47,120 nt of DNA from an uncultured Helicobacter sp. (GTDB lineage: Bacteria > Campylobacterota > Campylobacteria > Campylobacterales > Helicobacteraceae), in the NCBI GenBank assembly GCA_944323645.1, contig CALUTE010000016.1:1-47120 (forward strand), given 5' to 3'. The notes under the pieces were generated by a model that was not told where the DNA came from, did no database searches, and saw only the letters and a program-made list of their open reading frames with translations. Shown here one piece after another: positions 1 to 10,114 of this stretch. The translations under genes were made by a program, and so were the position numbers. Numbering within the stretch: position 1 is the stretch's first letter; each line of letters opens with the position of its first letter.

Positions 1-177
1 ATGGTATTGTTGTGGATATTTGGGGTGTTGTTATTATGTTTGTGGTTTAGGAATAGTGTGGAGATGTTGCGTTGTTTTAGGACAAATATCTTTACGCTTT
101 GTGGCTGTATTGGATGGTTTCTTTTAGGGCTTGTATATATTAACCAAACCCAGCAGTTTTTGTATTTTAATTTCTAA
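1..177 (+). CDS. MBOAT-family O-acyltransferase, C-terminal fragment
   Basis: An open frame runs from the window edge to a TAA at 175-177 and encodes the last 58 residues of a membrane protein. The fragment has two hydrophobic segments and ends QQFLYFNF. AlgI/PatA-like membrane-bound O-acyltransferases of Campylobacterota often end in a similar aromatic FxYFxF tail. The next gene encodes an SGNH-like protein, the usual partner of these acyltransferases in glycan O-acetylation, and its ribosome-binding site overlaps this stop codon, so the two are co-translated. The family call rests on the tail and the neighbour only, because the catalytic histidine region lies outside the window. The first codon in the window is an ATG, but it need not be the real start. 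Confidence 0.6.
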   Translation: MVLLWIFGVLLLCLWFRNSVEMLRCFRTNIFTLCGCIGWFLLGLVYINQTQQFLYFNF

Positions 178-186
178 GGAGGGTAT

Positions 187-1386
187 ATGCGTCATTTTAC
201 ACAGACACTATGCACACAACCAATGCACCCAAAAACTTTTGTGATCGCATTTTTTGGAACTCTTGCTAGCGTTTGTATAGGTTTTTTAACGATACTTTAT
301 TATCTCTCCCATATTTATGAACACAACAGCTTTAGCACAATTGTAACACGACAGCAAAAAAATGGCTCAATGTATGGCACACTACTTAATGAAAATGTTT
401 TTGGCTACAAACTTGAGCTTATCAGGCAAACAAAGCCTGATATTATTGCTCTTGGCAGCTCTAGAGTTTTGCAGTTTCGACAGGAGTATTTTACCACTTC
501 TTTTGGGAATGCAGGTAATGCTATGAATACACTAAAAGAAGGGGAGTATTTCTTAGAAGAAATTCTTAAAATATATAAACCACAACTCATTATACTCGGA
601 CTTGATTTTTGGTTTTTCTCCCCATATTTTACAAATTTCAGAGATGCCCCATACCACACAATAACTGGCACAGGTATTTCTGCAGAAAAGATCCTCACTA
701 TCTTGCAATTAATTGCACAAGGGGAGTTTTTTCACTTACACTACATTATAGATAATCACTTCATCACCAATCCCTATACCACCCTAGATTCTCTAGGACT
801 CAATGCAATCAATAAAGGCAGAGGCTTTCTGCCCGATGGCTCTTATGTATATGGAGAGGTATTCGAAAAAACACCAACTAAAGATGCACACTTTGCAAAT
901 ACGCTACAGCGCATAGAGCAAGGCAATTCGCGGTTTGAATACGCTAAAACTGTCGATGTGACAAGAATAACGGATTTGCTTAAGATTTTATCACTGCTAG
1001 AACAAAACAATATCAAGGTGGTACTTTTTATTCCACCGATTGCGCCAAGCATTTATACAGCAATGCAAGAAAAAGCAGAGAACTACGGCTATATTGATGA
1101 ACTATTTGCAACAATGAAAGCACTCAATCTTAAGGTGTTTAACTATCACAATCCAAACACTTTACACAATGATGATTGTGAATTTATCGATGGATTCCAT
1201 GGTGGCGATGTATATTATGCAAGAATCTTACAAGATATGGCAAAGCAAAATTCTCTACTTAAAGAGCATACAAACTTCGCCATATTGCAAACAATCATCA
1301 CTACACAAAATGGCAAAGCACTTGCCAAAACCTCTATCAGCCCTCATTCTGAGCAAGATTTCTTAAATCTTGGGTGCAAAAAATAA
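187..1386 (+). CDS. SGNH-like membrane-anchored protein (acyltransferase partner, DltD/AlgJ-like)
   Basis: A 399-residue protein with one N-terminal membrane anchor (about residues 17-40) and a long periplasmic domain. The motif GSSR at residues 90-93 fits the nucleophile block of SGNH hydrolases, and DGFH at 335-338 fits the closing Asp-x-x-His block, so a Ser-His-Asp triad is plausible. A segment QLIILGLDFWFF lies between them. Proteins of this architecture paired with an MBOAT protein transfer acetyl or acyl groups to extracytoplasmic polysaccharide. The start is well defined: AAGGAGG sits just upstream and overlaps the stop of the MBOAT gene. The substrate (LPS, exopolysaccharide or peptidoglycan) cannot be read from the sequence. 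Confidence is good for the fold and low for the substrate. Confidence 0.6.
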   Translation: MRHFTQTLCTQPMHPKTFVIAFFGTLASVCIGFLTILYYLSHIYEHNSFSTIVTRQQKNGSMYGTLLNENVFGYKLELIRQTKPDIIALGSSRVLQFRQEYFTTSFGNAGNAMNTLKEGEYFLEEILKIYKPQLIILGLDFWFFSPYFTNFRDAPYHTITGTGISAEKILTILQLIAQGEFFHLHYIIDNHFITNPYTTLDSLGLNAINKGRGFLPDGSYVYGEVFEKTPTKDAHFANTLQRIEQGNSRFEYAKTVDVTRITDLLKILSLLEQNNIKVVLFIPPIAPSIYTAMQEKAENYGYIDELFATMKALNLKVFNYHNPNTLHNDDCEFIDGFHGGDVYYARILQDMAKQNSLLKEHTNFAILQTIITTQNGKALAKTSISPHSEQDFLNLGCKK

Positions 1387-1431
1387 GGAAGTAGAATCCT
1401 ATAAATCCTTGCTTTATCTTTGGATTATGAC

Positions 1432-1437
1432 TATAAT
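1432..1437 (+). promoter_or_regulatory. Candidate -10 box for the MFS transporter
   Basis: TATAAT is preceded by GATTATGAC and lies about 70 bases upstream of the transporter start. Helicobacter vegetative promoters depend mainly on the -10 box, so this is the best promoter candidate in the gap 1387-1508. No clear -35 box is visible. Confidence 0.4.
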
Positions 1438-1508
1438 AAAGTTACAAAGAGGTTGCTTCTTGGTAGTTAGATCCTACCCTGATAGATTCTAGACCCATAA
1501 GGACATCA

Positions 1509-2705
1509 ATGAAGCCTGACAAATTTGGACAAAACAAATTTGAACAAAAAATGCACGACCTCACACACCGCCCATTGTTTATGTTTGCCCTCTTTGCTAG
1601 CACTTCAATGACGGTACTTGGAGGTACCGTGGTTGCAACATCAATTCCAGCAATTGAGACACATTTTGCACATATTTCACATATTGATATTCTCTCTAAG
1701 CTTATTTTGACAATCCCAGCATTGTTTATAATGATTGTTTCACCAATTAGTGGTATTTTGCTTGATAAGTTTGGAAGGCTGAAATTCCTTATTCCTGCGA
1801 TGTTTGCTTGGAGCGTGAGTGGAACCTTAGCCATAGCTTGGGATAATATTTATTGGATTCTTTTTACAAGAATGCTCTTTGGTGTTGCTACAGCGTTTGT
1901 TATGACGGCTGCAAGCGCACTAGTAGCAGATTATTACATAGGCGAGGATAGACAGGTTGCACTAGGCTTGCAAGGGTTTGCCACTGCTTGTGGAAGTGCT
2001 TTGTTTATGTGTCTTGGTGGATTTTTAGCCCTATATGATTGGCACTATCCTTTTTGTGTGTATTTAGGAGGGATCATCTTGGCTGTTTTTGCGGGATTTT
2101 TCCTCTTTGAACCGCGCACACGCAAGAAAAAAACACATATCACAGAAGACAATCAACCCTTTAGTATTGTGCCGTTTTTACCCATATACTTCTTTGCTTT
2201 TATGGCTATGTCTTTATACTACACATCTCCAACACAAATTCCTCATTTTCTAACACATCTTGGTGAAAGTACTATTTTTGTGGGCATTTCTATCTCAACA
2301 TCAGCATTTGCGTATGGTTTCACATCATTGATATACCCTATGATTCGTAGAAAGTTTAGTATCAAAGCAATTTATATTCTTGGATTTTTGCTTATGGGTA
2401 GTGGTTTTTTGCTTATTTTTTTACTGCATAATATTATTTCAATATCATTAGGCTTGTTGCTTGTTGGATCTGGAGGTGGTATGGTTATTGTCAATAACTC
2501 TTCTTGTCTGCTAGCAATGGCAAGCAAACAACACATCGCAAAAACAATGGGGGTTTTAAGCTCCGTAACGTTTTTTGCGCAATTTATCTCACCTTTCATC
2601 TCCCAACCTATCGTGCGTAACTATGGAATCGTCAATCTATTTGGAATTGTGGCGCTCATACTCTTTGCTACAACTTTCATTGCACTCTTTAAGCCAAACC
2701 ACTAG
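1509..2705 (+). CDS. Major facilitator superfamily transporter (drug/H+ antiporter type)
   Basis: A 398-residue protein, nearly all hydrophobic, with about twelve predicted membrane helices. The loop after helix 2 reads GILLDKFGRLK, a good match to MFS motif A (GxLxDrxGrk). A basic loop (RTRKKK) separates the two six-helix halves. The first helices (VVATSIPAIETHF) fit the DHA1/Bcr-like drug-efflux and metabolite-efflux group rather than sugar uptake. AAGGA five bases upstream supports this ATG. It is transcribed alone, with a candidate promoter at 1432 and pheS following after 142 bases. Nothing in the sequence identifies the substrate. Confidence 0.75.
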   Translation: MKPDKFGQNKFEQKMHDLTHRPLFMFALFASTSMTVLGGTVVATSIPAIETHFAHISHIDILSKLILTIPALFIMIVSPISGILLDKFGRLKFLIPAMFAWSVSGTLAIAWDNIYWILFTRMLFGVATAFVMTAASALVADYYIGEDRQVALGLQGFATACGSALFMCLGGFLALYDWHYPFCVYLGGIILAVFAGFFLFEPRTRKKKTHITEDNQPFSIVPFLPIYFFAFMAMSLYYTSPTQIPHFLTHLGESTIFVGISISTSAFAYGFTSLIYPMIRRKFSIKAIYILGFLLMGSGFLLIFLLHNIISISLGLLLVGSGGGMVIVNNSSCLLAMASKQHIAKTMGVLSSVTFFAQFISPFISQPIVRNYGIVNLFGIVALILFATTFIALFKPNH

Positions 2706-2847
2706 AACTAATGTAGAATCATTCTTTAGCTTTGGGCTAAGGCAAATTTCTGATAGTTGATTCAAAGTTTCTTTTAAACTCTAAATTGGAATCTTAAGAA
2801 TAATTCGCTAAAATCTCACATTTATCTTATTATTATTTGGGGAGAGT

Positions 2848-3879
2848 ATGCAAAAAAATTCCGAAAAAAACACACTTAAAGACCCTATGTTGGAACCCTT
2901 TTTACAGCAAATGACATTGGCAAGCACTCTTGAAATACTTGAACAAATACGCATAGAAGTACTTGGTAAAAAGGGGATCTTGACAGAACAATTTAGCAAA
3001 CTAAAAAGTATGCCGCCAAGTGAGAAAAAGGCATTTGCACAAACCTTAAACACACTGCGCTCCACTTTTGAAACCCAATACGAAATCAAAAAACAAGAAC
3101 TCGAACAAAAAGAATTAGAATCTAAGCTATTAGACCAAAAGCTTGATGTCAGTCTCTTTAATCTCACAAGCAGGGCAAGCATAGGTCATCCCATAAACTA
3201 TACTAAGGATAAAATTATTGATTATTTTGTTAGTATGGATTATGACTTGTGTGAAGGTCCTCTCATCGAAGATGACTTTCATAATTTCTCTGCACTCAAT
3301 CTCCCAGAATATCACCCAGCACGCGATATGCAAGATACATTTTATTTTAAAGATTCTAAGTTGTTGCGCACGCATACCTCCCCAGTGCAGATCCGCACGA
3401 TGCTTTTGCAGTCTCCTCCCATCAAGATGATTTGTCCTGGTGCAACATTTAGGCGCGATTATGACCTTACCCATACCCCTATGTTTCATCAAATAGAAGG
3501 GCTTGTAGTTGATGAAGTAGGAGCTGTAAATTTTGCTCATCTCAAATACATTTTAGAAAGCTTTTTGCATTATATGTTTGGTGCTGTTAAAGTACGTTTT
3601 CGATCTTCATTTTTTCCCTTTACAGAGCCAAGTGCTGAAGTGGATATCTCTTGTATTTTTTGCCACGGCGATGGTTGTAGAGTATGCTCACATACAGGGT
3701 GGCTAGAGGTGCTTGGTTGCGGTATGGTACATCATAATGTTTTTGAAGCTGTTGGATATAAAGATGTAAGCGGTTATGCTTTTGGAATGGGCATAGAGCG
3801 CTTGTGTATGTTGAGCTTTGGTATTGGAGATTTACGAAGCTTTTTTGAAACCGATTTGCGATTATTGGAGCAGTTTTAA
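2848..3879 (+). CDS. pheS: Phenylalanine-tRNA ligase alpha subunit
   Basis: Catalytic subunit of the heterotetrameric class II phenylalanyl-tRNA synthetase, which charges tRNA-Phe with phenylalanine in the cytoplasm. The 343-residue protein has an N-terminal coiled-coil arm of about 100 residues that binds tRNA, then the class II core. [12 protein letters not shown], the motif 2 region around [21 protein letters not shown], and motif 3 [10 protein letters not shown] near the C-terminus are all visible. GGGGAGAG just upstream serves as ribosome-binding site. The stop codon overlaps the pheT start by one base (TAATG), so the two subunits are translationally coupled, as expected for a 1:1 complex. 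Confidence 0.97.
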   Translation: MQKNSEKNTLKDPMLEPFLQQMTLASTLEILEQIRIEVLGKKGILTEQFSKLKSMPPSEKKAFAQTLNTLRSTFETQYEIKKQELEQKELESKLLDQKLDVSLFNLTSRASIGHPINYTKDKIIDYFVSMDYDLCEGPLIEDDFHNFSALNLPEYHPARDMQDTFYFKDSKLLRTHTSPVQIRTMLLQSPPIKMICPGATFRRDYDLTHTPMFHQIEGLVVDEVGAVNFAHLKYILESFLHYMFGAVKVRFRSSFFPFTEPSAEVDISCIFCHGDGCRVCSHTGWLEVLGCGMVHHNVFEAVGYKDVSGYAFGMGIERLCMLSFGIGDLRSFFETDLRLLEQF

Positions 3880-6224
3880 TGATAGTTTCTAGCTATTTTT
3901 TATCGTATTTTATTGATCTGGAAAAAATCGATATTATGCAAATGTGCGAGACTCTAAATGAAATAGGTATAGAGGTGGAACGCCTTGAAAAATTGCAAAT
4001 ATCTAAAAAAGTTGTAGTAGGTAAAATACTAGAAAAATCCCCTCACCCAAACGCTGATAAACTCAATATTTGCCAGGTAGATATTGGGGATCAAACACTG
4101 CAAATAGTGTGCGGAGCAAAAAATGTTGCAAAAGATCAATATGTAGCGCTTGCACTTGTTGGAGCAAAGCTTCCGCCAAAAGAGGGCGGTAGCTCATTTT
4201 TTGAGATCAAACAAAGCACTATACGTGGCGTACAAAGTTATGGAATGATTTGTTCTTCAAACGAACTTGGACTTAGCACGATTAATGATGGAATTATGGT
4301 GTTAGATTCTAGTATTGGTGAGCTTATATTGGGCAAGGAACTTAGTGATTATGCCTTTTTTAACCAATATCTTCTTGAGGTCTCGCTCACACCAAATCGC
4401 GGGGATTGCTTGTATGTCTTAGGGATTGCACGCGAGCTTGCAAGCGCTTATAATTTTCCTGTGAAACTACCTAAAGAGAAAGAATATGGGCTTGTACTTG
4501 GTATAGGAAGAGCGCTAAATCTTTTTGTAGAAAATCATATTAAATCACGACTTTTGTATAAAGTGGTGGAGATCCAGAGTATCCAAAACTCTATTAAAGA
4601 ACAAATTATGCTTGCCTACAATGGTATGCTTAGTGATAATATTTTAGAAAACCACAAAAATTTTGCAACCTATATGAGCGGTGTATTGTTTGATATTTAT
4701 ACGCTTCCACAAGAGACAACAACGCCAAATACCCTAAAAATCAAGCGTGATGAATATGGGTTTGAATGCGTATTTGATACAAATAATAACAAGCTTTGTA
4801 CAATAGGTGCCAAAACCTACGCACCAAAACCCAAAACAGATACACTACCTATTCTCGTAGCCCTACAGGCAAGCTTTATTGAGCCAGAAATTATCTCAAG
4901 AAGTCTCTTTGCAAACAAAATACCAAGCGATGAGACAGTAACCTACCGTTCTATGCGAGGGAGCAACCCAGAACTCCTCATAGGAATGAATTTTTTATGT
5001 GATACACTCAATTCATATGCACAATGCTCCATTTATTCGGGCTATCAAGAGCTCGAAATGATGGAAGAAAGTGAAAAAAATGTCATTACAATGAGCTTTA
5101 ATACCATTGTGCAAGCCATAGGAAAATATGTACAAAAAGAAGAAATAGCCCAGATTTTAAAACAACTTAATTTTCGAATTAATGCTAACAGTGATGGCGC
5201 CTTTTTGCGTTTAACACCACCAGAATATCGCCACGACATACGCAGTGAGCAAGATGTTACAGAAGAATTTTTACGCATTTATGGAATCAAAAACATTCCC
5301 TCCCTACCCTATATAGGCGCGCAAAAACAAAGGATTACACAAACACTTACAGCTTACAAAACAGAACGAAGTATCGCCCAAAGAGCACTAAATCTTGGTT
5401 TTTTTGAAACAATCCATTATGTTTTTTATCAACGTAAAAAGCTGCAAGAATGGGGATATGCGGTGCTAGATTCTGCACTAGATCTTAGTAACCCTATCAC
5501 AAAAGAGCTTGATACTTTACGCACAAGTCTTATCCCAGCCCTCTTTGAGTCAGCTGCACGCAATCATAATCTAGGCTTTAAAAACATAAAAATGTTTGAA
5601 ATAGGCAGTGTCTATGATGAAAAACGTAATGAGCGCAAGGAGCTTGGTATTGTTGTGAGTGGGCTTAAGATCAAAGAAGCTTTTCCTTATCCCAAAGGAC
5701 AAGAATGGGATTTTTACACTTTTGCTAAAGAAATCAGCGCTATCATTGGTGCATTTGAACTTGTCAAATCCCAAGCTCCGATCTCAAACGCTCATCCTTA
5801 TATATGTGCTGATATCATACAAGAAGGTAAAGTCATAGGTATTATCGCCAAACTACACCCAAGCTTTGAGAAAAAGCTAGAGCTACACAATGCATTTTTT
5901 GCGCAAATCTCTACCCTTCCTTGTATTGCGCCAAAACATTTCAAGCCATTTGCCAAACTTCATAAAAATACCCGTGATATTACAGTTATCATCGACAAAA
6001 CCATTCCATTTAATACTATAAAGCAAGCTCTCTTAGCAGCAGAGATACCAAACCTTGAAACACTCTATCCGCTTGATATTTATGAAGATTCTGCATTTGC
6101 CCTTACGATTCGTCTTGTCTTTTTACCTCAAGAAGTAAGTCTTACAGAAGAACAAATTGCCACAAGAATCGACCAAGCTCTTGAAGTGCTTACAAAAAAT
6201 TTTAACGCAAGGCTCAAGTTATAA
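3879..6224 (+). CDS. pheT: Phenylalanine-tRNA ligase beta subunit
   Basis: Large subunit of phenylalanyl-tRNA synthetase (781 residues, normal length). The N-terminal part contains the EMAP/OB-fold tRNA-binding region (HPNADKLNICQVDIG, then IVCGAKNV), followed by SLTPNRGDCL of the B3/B4 editing region, the B5 region (YRHDIRSEQDVTEEFLRIYG) and a C-terminal anticodon-binding ferredoxin fold (FAKLHKNTRDITVIID). It is overlapped by one base at each end by pheS and aroA through TAATG junctions, so pheS-pheT-aroA forms one tightly coupled operon. Nothing looks unusual. Confidence 0.97.
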   Translation: MIVSSYFLSYFIDLEKIDIMQMCETLNEIGIEVERLEKLQISKKVVVGKILEKSPHPNADKLNICQVDIGDQTLQIVCGAKNVAKDQYVALALVGAKLPPKEGGSSFFEIKQSTIRGVQSYGMICSSNELGLSTINDGIMVLDSSIGELILGKELSDYAFFNQYLLEVSLTPNRGDCLYVLGIARELASAYNFPVKLPKEKEYGLVLGIGRALNLFVENHIKSRLLYKVVEIQSIQNSIKEQIMLAYNGMLSDNILENHKNFATYMSGVLFDIYTLPQETTTPNTLKIKRDEYGFECVFDTNNNKLCTIGAKTYAPKPKTDTLPILVALQASFIEPEIISRSLFANKIPSDETVTYRSMRGSNPELLIGMNFLCDTLNSYAQCSIYSGYQELEMMEESEKNVITMSFNTIVQAIGKYVQKEEIAQILKQLNFRINANSDGAFLRLTPPEYRHDIRSEQDVTEEFLRIYGIKNIPSLPYIGAQKQRITQTLTAYKTERSIAQRALNLGFFETIHYVFYQRKKLQEWGYAVLDSALDLSNPITKELDTLRTSLIPALFESAARNHNLGFKNIKMFEIGSVYDEKRNERKELGIVVSGLKIKEAFPYPKGQEWDFYTFAKEISAIIGAFELVKSQAPISNAHPYICADIIQEGKVIGIIAKLHPSFEKKLELHNAFFAQISTLPCIAPKHFKPFAKLHKNTRDITVIIDKTIPFNTIKQALLAAEIPNLETLYPLDIYEDSAFALTIRLVFLPQEVSLTEEQIATRIDQALEVLTKNFNARLKL

Positions 6225-7546
6225 TGCTATATATTACGCCTGTAGGAGAATCTGGATTCCACAAAGAAATTGCAAACATCGCTCCTGATAAATCAATTTC
6301 ACATCGTGCCGTGATATTTAGTCTCCTTAGCTCGACACCAAGCATTATCCGTAATTATTTGCTTGCTGAAGATACGCTAAACACTCTCTCTATAGCAAAA
6401 CATCTCGGACTGCAAGTTCAAGAGCTCACTAAAGATTCTGCAAGTTTTTCTCTCATACCACCAAAAAATATTCAAGAGCCAAACTGCGTGCTTGATTGTG
6501 GTAATGCCGGTACGGCTATGCGCTTATTTATTGGGCTTTTGGCTGGCATTGAGGGATATTTCGTTTTAAGTGGTGATCAATATCTGTGCGCACGCCCAAT
6601 GTGTCGAGTAGCAAACCCTCTCAAAGAAATAGGAGCGACAATCTATATGCGCAAAGGTGGATTTGCACCTGTCAGTATTCTTGGCAGAAAATTAAATGGC
6701 TTTGACTTCACAAGCCCTATAGCCTCTGCTCAAGTTAAATCAGCAATGATTCTTGCAGCACTCAATGCCAAAGAATCAAGCATTTATAGAGAATCCACAC
6801 TCACGCGTGATCACACAGAACGAATGTTGCAAGGTATGGGCGCACCACTTCGTATAGAAGATTCTAGTACGCATCGCCTTATTCATATAGAACCAATAAT
6901 CTCTCCACTAAAAGGCATTGAAATAACGATCCCAGCTGATCCTTCAAGTGCATTCTTTTTTGCATTAGCAGCTGCTATTACCCCCAAAAGCTCAGTGGTA
7001 CTAAAAAATGTTCTGCTTAATAAGACACGCATTGAAGCATTCAAGATTCTGCAGTCTATGGGAACTATTATTGAATATCGCACAACACATTCGCTCTATG
7101 AAGATGTGGGCGATATTTATGTAGAATACGCACCACTTAAGGCTGTACATATTCACAGTAATATTGCTTGGCTTATTGATGAATTACCAGCGCTTGGCAT
7201 CGCTATGGTCTATGCACAAGGCACAAGCGAAGTAAGCAACGCAAAGGAGTTGCGTGTCAAAGAAAGTGATCGGATCACTACATTGCTTACAAACCTTAAA
7301 GCATTGGGCATTACTTGTGAAGAGAAAGAAGATGGTTATAAAATCTATGGTGGGATAGAATCTATAAAACTAGATTCTATCCCTGTTTTGCAAAGCTTTG
7401 GTGATCATCGTATTGCAATGAGCTTTGCCATAATGGGGTTACGTGAAAGAATTTGTATCGATGATACAAATTGTATAGCAACTTCTTTCCCCAATTTTGT
7501 CGAGATTCTACGAACCATAACTACGGTGCAAACTAGACCACAATAA
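6224..7546 (+). CDS. aroA: 3-phosphoshikimate 1-carboxyvinyltransferase (EPSP synthase)
   Basis: Sixth step of the shikimate pathway: condensation of shikimate-3-phosphate with phosphoenolpyruvate. The 440-residue protein shows the family landmarks in order: DKSISHRAVIFS at the N-terminus (Lys binds both substrates), NAGTAMRLFIGLLAG (family signature 1), TRDHTERML, and RVKESDRITTLLTNLKALG (signature 2), then GDHRIAMSFAI near the end. Its start overlaps the pheT stop by one base. Coupling aroA to pheST joins aromatic amino-acid supply with its use in translation, an arrangement also known from other Campylobacterota. Confidence 0.97.
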   Translation: MLYITPVGESGFHKEIANIAPDKSISHRAVIFSLLSSTPSIIRNYLLAEDTLNTLSIAKHLGLQVQELTKDSASFSLIPPKNIQEPNCVLDCGNAGTAMRLFIGLLAGIEGYFVLSGDQYLCARPMCRVANPLKEIGATIYMRKGGFAPVSILGRKLNGFDFTSPIASAQVKSAMILAALNAKESSIYRESTLTRDHTERMLQGMGAPLRIEDSSTHRLIHIEPIISPLKGIEITIPADPSSAFFFALAAAITPKSSVVLKNVLLNKTRIEAFKILQSMGTIIEYRTTHSLYEDVGDIYVEYAPLKAVHIHSNIAWLIDELPALGIAMVYAQGTSEVSNAKELRVKESDRITTLLTNLKALGITCEEKEDGYKIYGGIESIKLDSIPVLQSFGDHRIAMSFAIMGLRERICIDDTNCIATSFPNFVEILRTITTVQTRPQ

Positions 7547-7556
7547 GAGAAGTATT

Positions 7557-8381
7557 ATGAAAGTTAAACTAGCACAAAAACTTGGATTTTGCTTTGGTGT
7601 GCGCAGGGCTATTAAGCTTGCAGAAAAAAACAAAGGTGGTTTCACACTTGGTCCGCTTATTCATAATTATCAAGAAATAAACCGCCTAAAACGCGATTTT
7701 GATGTAGAGCTGAAAGAAGATTACAATGATATAAAAGACAATACGACGCTTATCATTCGCACACACGGCATTCCAAAACAAGACCTTACCCATATCCGCA
7801 AGAAACACGTACGCATTGTTGATGCAACCTGCCCATTTGTTACAAAACCCCAACAAATTGTTGAACAAATGAGCAAAGAAGGCTATGAAATTGTTATTTT
7901 TGGTGATCAAGAACACCCAGAAATAAAAGGAGTGATGAGCTATGCACAAAATACAGCGACTGTCGTGGCAAACCTTGATGAGCTAAAAACGCATTCTTTC
8001 AAGCGTAAAGTTGCGCTCATCTCACAAACCACAAAGCAAATCGATAAGTTTTCACAAATCGCTAATTATCTTATAGAAAATTGCACAGAAGTGCGCGTTT
8101 TTAATACAATTTGTAATGCCACATTTGATAATCAGCGCGCAGCACGGGAATTAAGCAAAGAAGTAGATGTGATGATTGTCGTTGGAGGCAAAACATCTTC
8201 TAATACTAAGCAGCTGCTAATGATAGCGCTTGAGCATTGCAAAGATAGCTATCTTATCGAAGACGAAAATGAAATAGAACCTAGCTGGTTTGTAGGCAAA
8301 ACATTGTGCGGCATTACTGCTGGAGCCTCCACTCCAGATTGGATCGTGCAAAATGTACATAAATATATCGAAGCAATTTAA
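7557..8381 (+). CDS. ispH: 4-hydroxy-3-methylbut-2-enyl diphosphate reductase (LytB)
   Basis: Last step of the MEP isoprenoid pathway: a [4Fe-4S] enzyme converting HMBPP to IPP and DMAPP. The 274-residue protein has the three cluster cysteines in conserved contexts: C12 in LGFCFGVRRA, one in DATCPFVTKPQ, and one in NTICNATFDNQ. The active-site segment QEHPEIKGV and the C-terminal TAGASTPDWIV are also present. It starts ten bases after aroA with AGAGAAG upstream and belongs to the pheST-aroA operon. The next gene is convergent, so the operon ends here. Confidence 0.97.
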   Translation: MKVKLAQKLGFCFGVRRAIKLAEKNKGGFTLGPLIHNYQEINRLKRDFDVELKEDYNDIKDNTTLIIRTHGIPKQDLTHIRKKHVRIVDATCPFVTKPQQIVEQMSKEGYEIVIFGDQEHPEIKGVMSYAQNTATVVANLDELKTHSFKRKVALISQTTKQIDKFSQIANYLIENCTEVRVFNTICNATFDNQRAARELSKEVDVMIVVGGKTSSNTKQLLMIALEHCKDSYLIEDENEIEPSWFVGKTLCGITAGASTPDWIVQNVHKYIEAI

Positions 8382-8512
8382 AATCTTATACTCTGTTCCT
8401 TTTTGTAAAAGCAAAGCACCCACCCAACAAATAAAAGATTCTATATTTATCACATTAGAGACTAAAACTGCACCAGAATCCACAATTAGTGTTGCATAAG
8501 AAATTTCAGCCA

Positions 8513-8527
8513 ACCAAACTCTTTGGT
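8513..8527. terminator. Weak hairpin in the convergent gap between ispH and the M48 gene
   Basis: ACCAAA-CTC-TTTGGT is a six-base perfect inverted repeat in the 170-bp gap between convergent genes. No clear T-run follows on either strand, so this is only a plausible bidirectional terminator. Confidence 0.25.
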
Positions 8528-8551
8528 AGCAAATAAATAAACCTACCCATT

Positions 8552-10102
8552 TTACATCTTTTTTAAAGATTCTATACGTTTATGCAAGGGTGGGTGCGTT
8601 GCAAATACCCCTTTGAAAGCCCGCAAGAAAAACATATGCGCACATGGTTTGGCAGTTTGATTATTAAGCGTACTGATAGGTTCTTTTGTTGTTTGTTCGT
8701 TTTGCAAAGAGGCTATTTTTTCAAGTGCGCTCACAAGACAGCTAGGATTGCGCGTATATTGCGCACTTGAGGCATCGGCTAAAAATTCTTTTTGACGCGC
8801 TATGGCTGCTTGAATAATCGCTGAGAAAAGTGAACCCAAATATCCTACAACGATAAAGATAAGCGCTATAGCCGCAATAACTGCCACACCCTTGCCGCCA
8901 GAATCCTTAGAATTGCGGGAGCTTGAGCTATTCCCTATGGAACGCAGGATAATATCGCCCACAAGCCCCACGCAACTAAAGGCAAACACAATGCTAAATA
9001 AACGCAGATTGAGCGCTACATCATGATGAAAGGCATGGGAAAACTCATGTCCTATCACGCCTTGTAGCTCCTCTCGATTGAGTTTTGTAATCGCGCCTTT
9101 GGTGACAAAAATCGCAATCCTCTCATCTGCTTTGCCAAATTTCTCCCCACTGCACGCAGCATTTATACCATCCTCATCTTTCATTACAAAAACGCGCGGC
9201 ATGGGCATCGTGCTAGCAAGTGCCATTTCCTCGATGATATTTAAAAGCCGCTGTTCATAAAGTTTTTTTGGAGTTTTAATCTCTGTTGCTTGCAAAGTCT
9301 TTGCTAGAGAATCTATGCTATGGCGCGAAAGTTTGATTGATTTAACTATGAAGCTAACCAAAACAATAAGCGCAAGAGACATACTTAATGTGATTGAGAT
9401 AAGCGCATAGACAAGATAGTTTAATGAGTTGAAATGTTTTTGGTTCCACTTATCAAAAACGATTGATCCATACGAAGGATGCGGCATTGAAATAGGCTCA
9501 AGAATCTCTGGTCTTAGCGCGCAAAATACGATTTCAAACAGATTAAAGCTCGCACAAAAAAGCAAAAACAACATCACGCCAAACACCACATACAGCCAAA
9601 AGATTTTATTTTTAGCAAGATCTTGGTGTTCAAAGAATCCTGCTTGTATTTTGGGCTGTCTGCCTAAAACCACGCGAATAAACAAATACACCATAAGCAC
9701 TATAACAGCAAGCATGATAAGAAACATAATGTGCATATACACATTGCCCACTTCCAAGACAAGTGCTATTACTTTCAAAATATCTTGCTCAAAACCAAGT
9801 TCAAACATTATGGTATTTAAAAAGTCCATAATAATCTCAAATGGCGAAATGCTCCTAAACAGAAGTTGTGCCTGAAATATAAATAGTATAAGCGCAAATG
9901 CACCAACCCAAGCAAGAAAGACCGCTTCAAAATTTTGTGATTTTGATGTGGCTTTTGTGTCTGCCTTGTTTGATGTTTCTGCATATCGCTGTATTCGAAA
10001 CACCACAACAAAGCTTGCCACAAACACCCACAAAGAGCCAAACAACTTTAGCCATGAAAACTCAAAAGAAAAATGAAGAATATCATCTATAATTTCTTGC
10101 AT
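8552..10102 (-). CDS. M48-family membrane zinc metalloprotease (HtpX/Ste24-like)
   Basis: A membrane peptidase with the zinc motif HEFSH (H352, E353, H356 from the start used here) inside GVIGHEFSHAFHHD, and a downstream EFLADASSAQYT that supplies the third zinc ligand. The N-terminal 260 residues contain at least five hydrophobic segments, many more than canonical HtpX, and two more follow the active site, so the protein is much longer (about 516 residues) than HtpX (about 290). M48 membrane proteases take part in quality control of membrane proteins. I chose the ATG at 10102-10100, which is preceded by GAGAGG and lies 12 bases after the ubiE stop; an in-frame TTG at 10114 would add four residues. 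It is last in the hemJ-argH-ubiE run. Confidence 0.85.
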   Translation of the reverse strand: MQEIIDDILHFSFEFSWLKLFGSLWVFVASFVVVFRIQRYAETSNKADTKATSKSQNFEAVFLAWVGAFALILFIFQAQLLFRSISPFEIIMDFLNTIMFELGFEQDILKVIALVLEVGNVYMHIMFLIMLAVIVLMVYLFIRVVLGRQPKIQAGFFEHQDLAKNKIFWLYVVFGVMLFLLFCASFNLFEIVFCALRPEILEPISMPHPSYGSIVFDKWNQKHFNSLNYLVYALISITLSMSLALIVLVSFIVKSIKLSRHSIDSLAKTLQATEIKTPKKLYEQRLLNIIEEMALASTMPMPRVFVMKDEDGINAACSGEKFGKADERIAIFVTKGAITKLNREELQGVIGHEFSHAFHHDVALNLRLFSIVFAFSCVGLVGDIILRSIGNSSSSRNSKDSGGKGVAVIAAIALIFIVVGYLGSLFSAIIQAAIARQKEFLADASSAQYTRNPSCLVSALEKIASLQNEQTTKEPISTLNNQTAKPCAHMFFLRAFKGVFATHPPLHKRIESLKKM

Positions 10103-10114
10103 ACAACCTCTCAA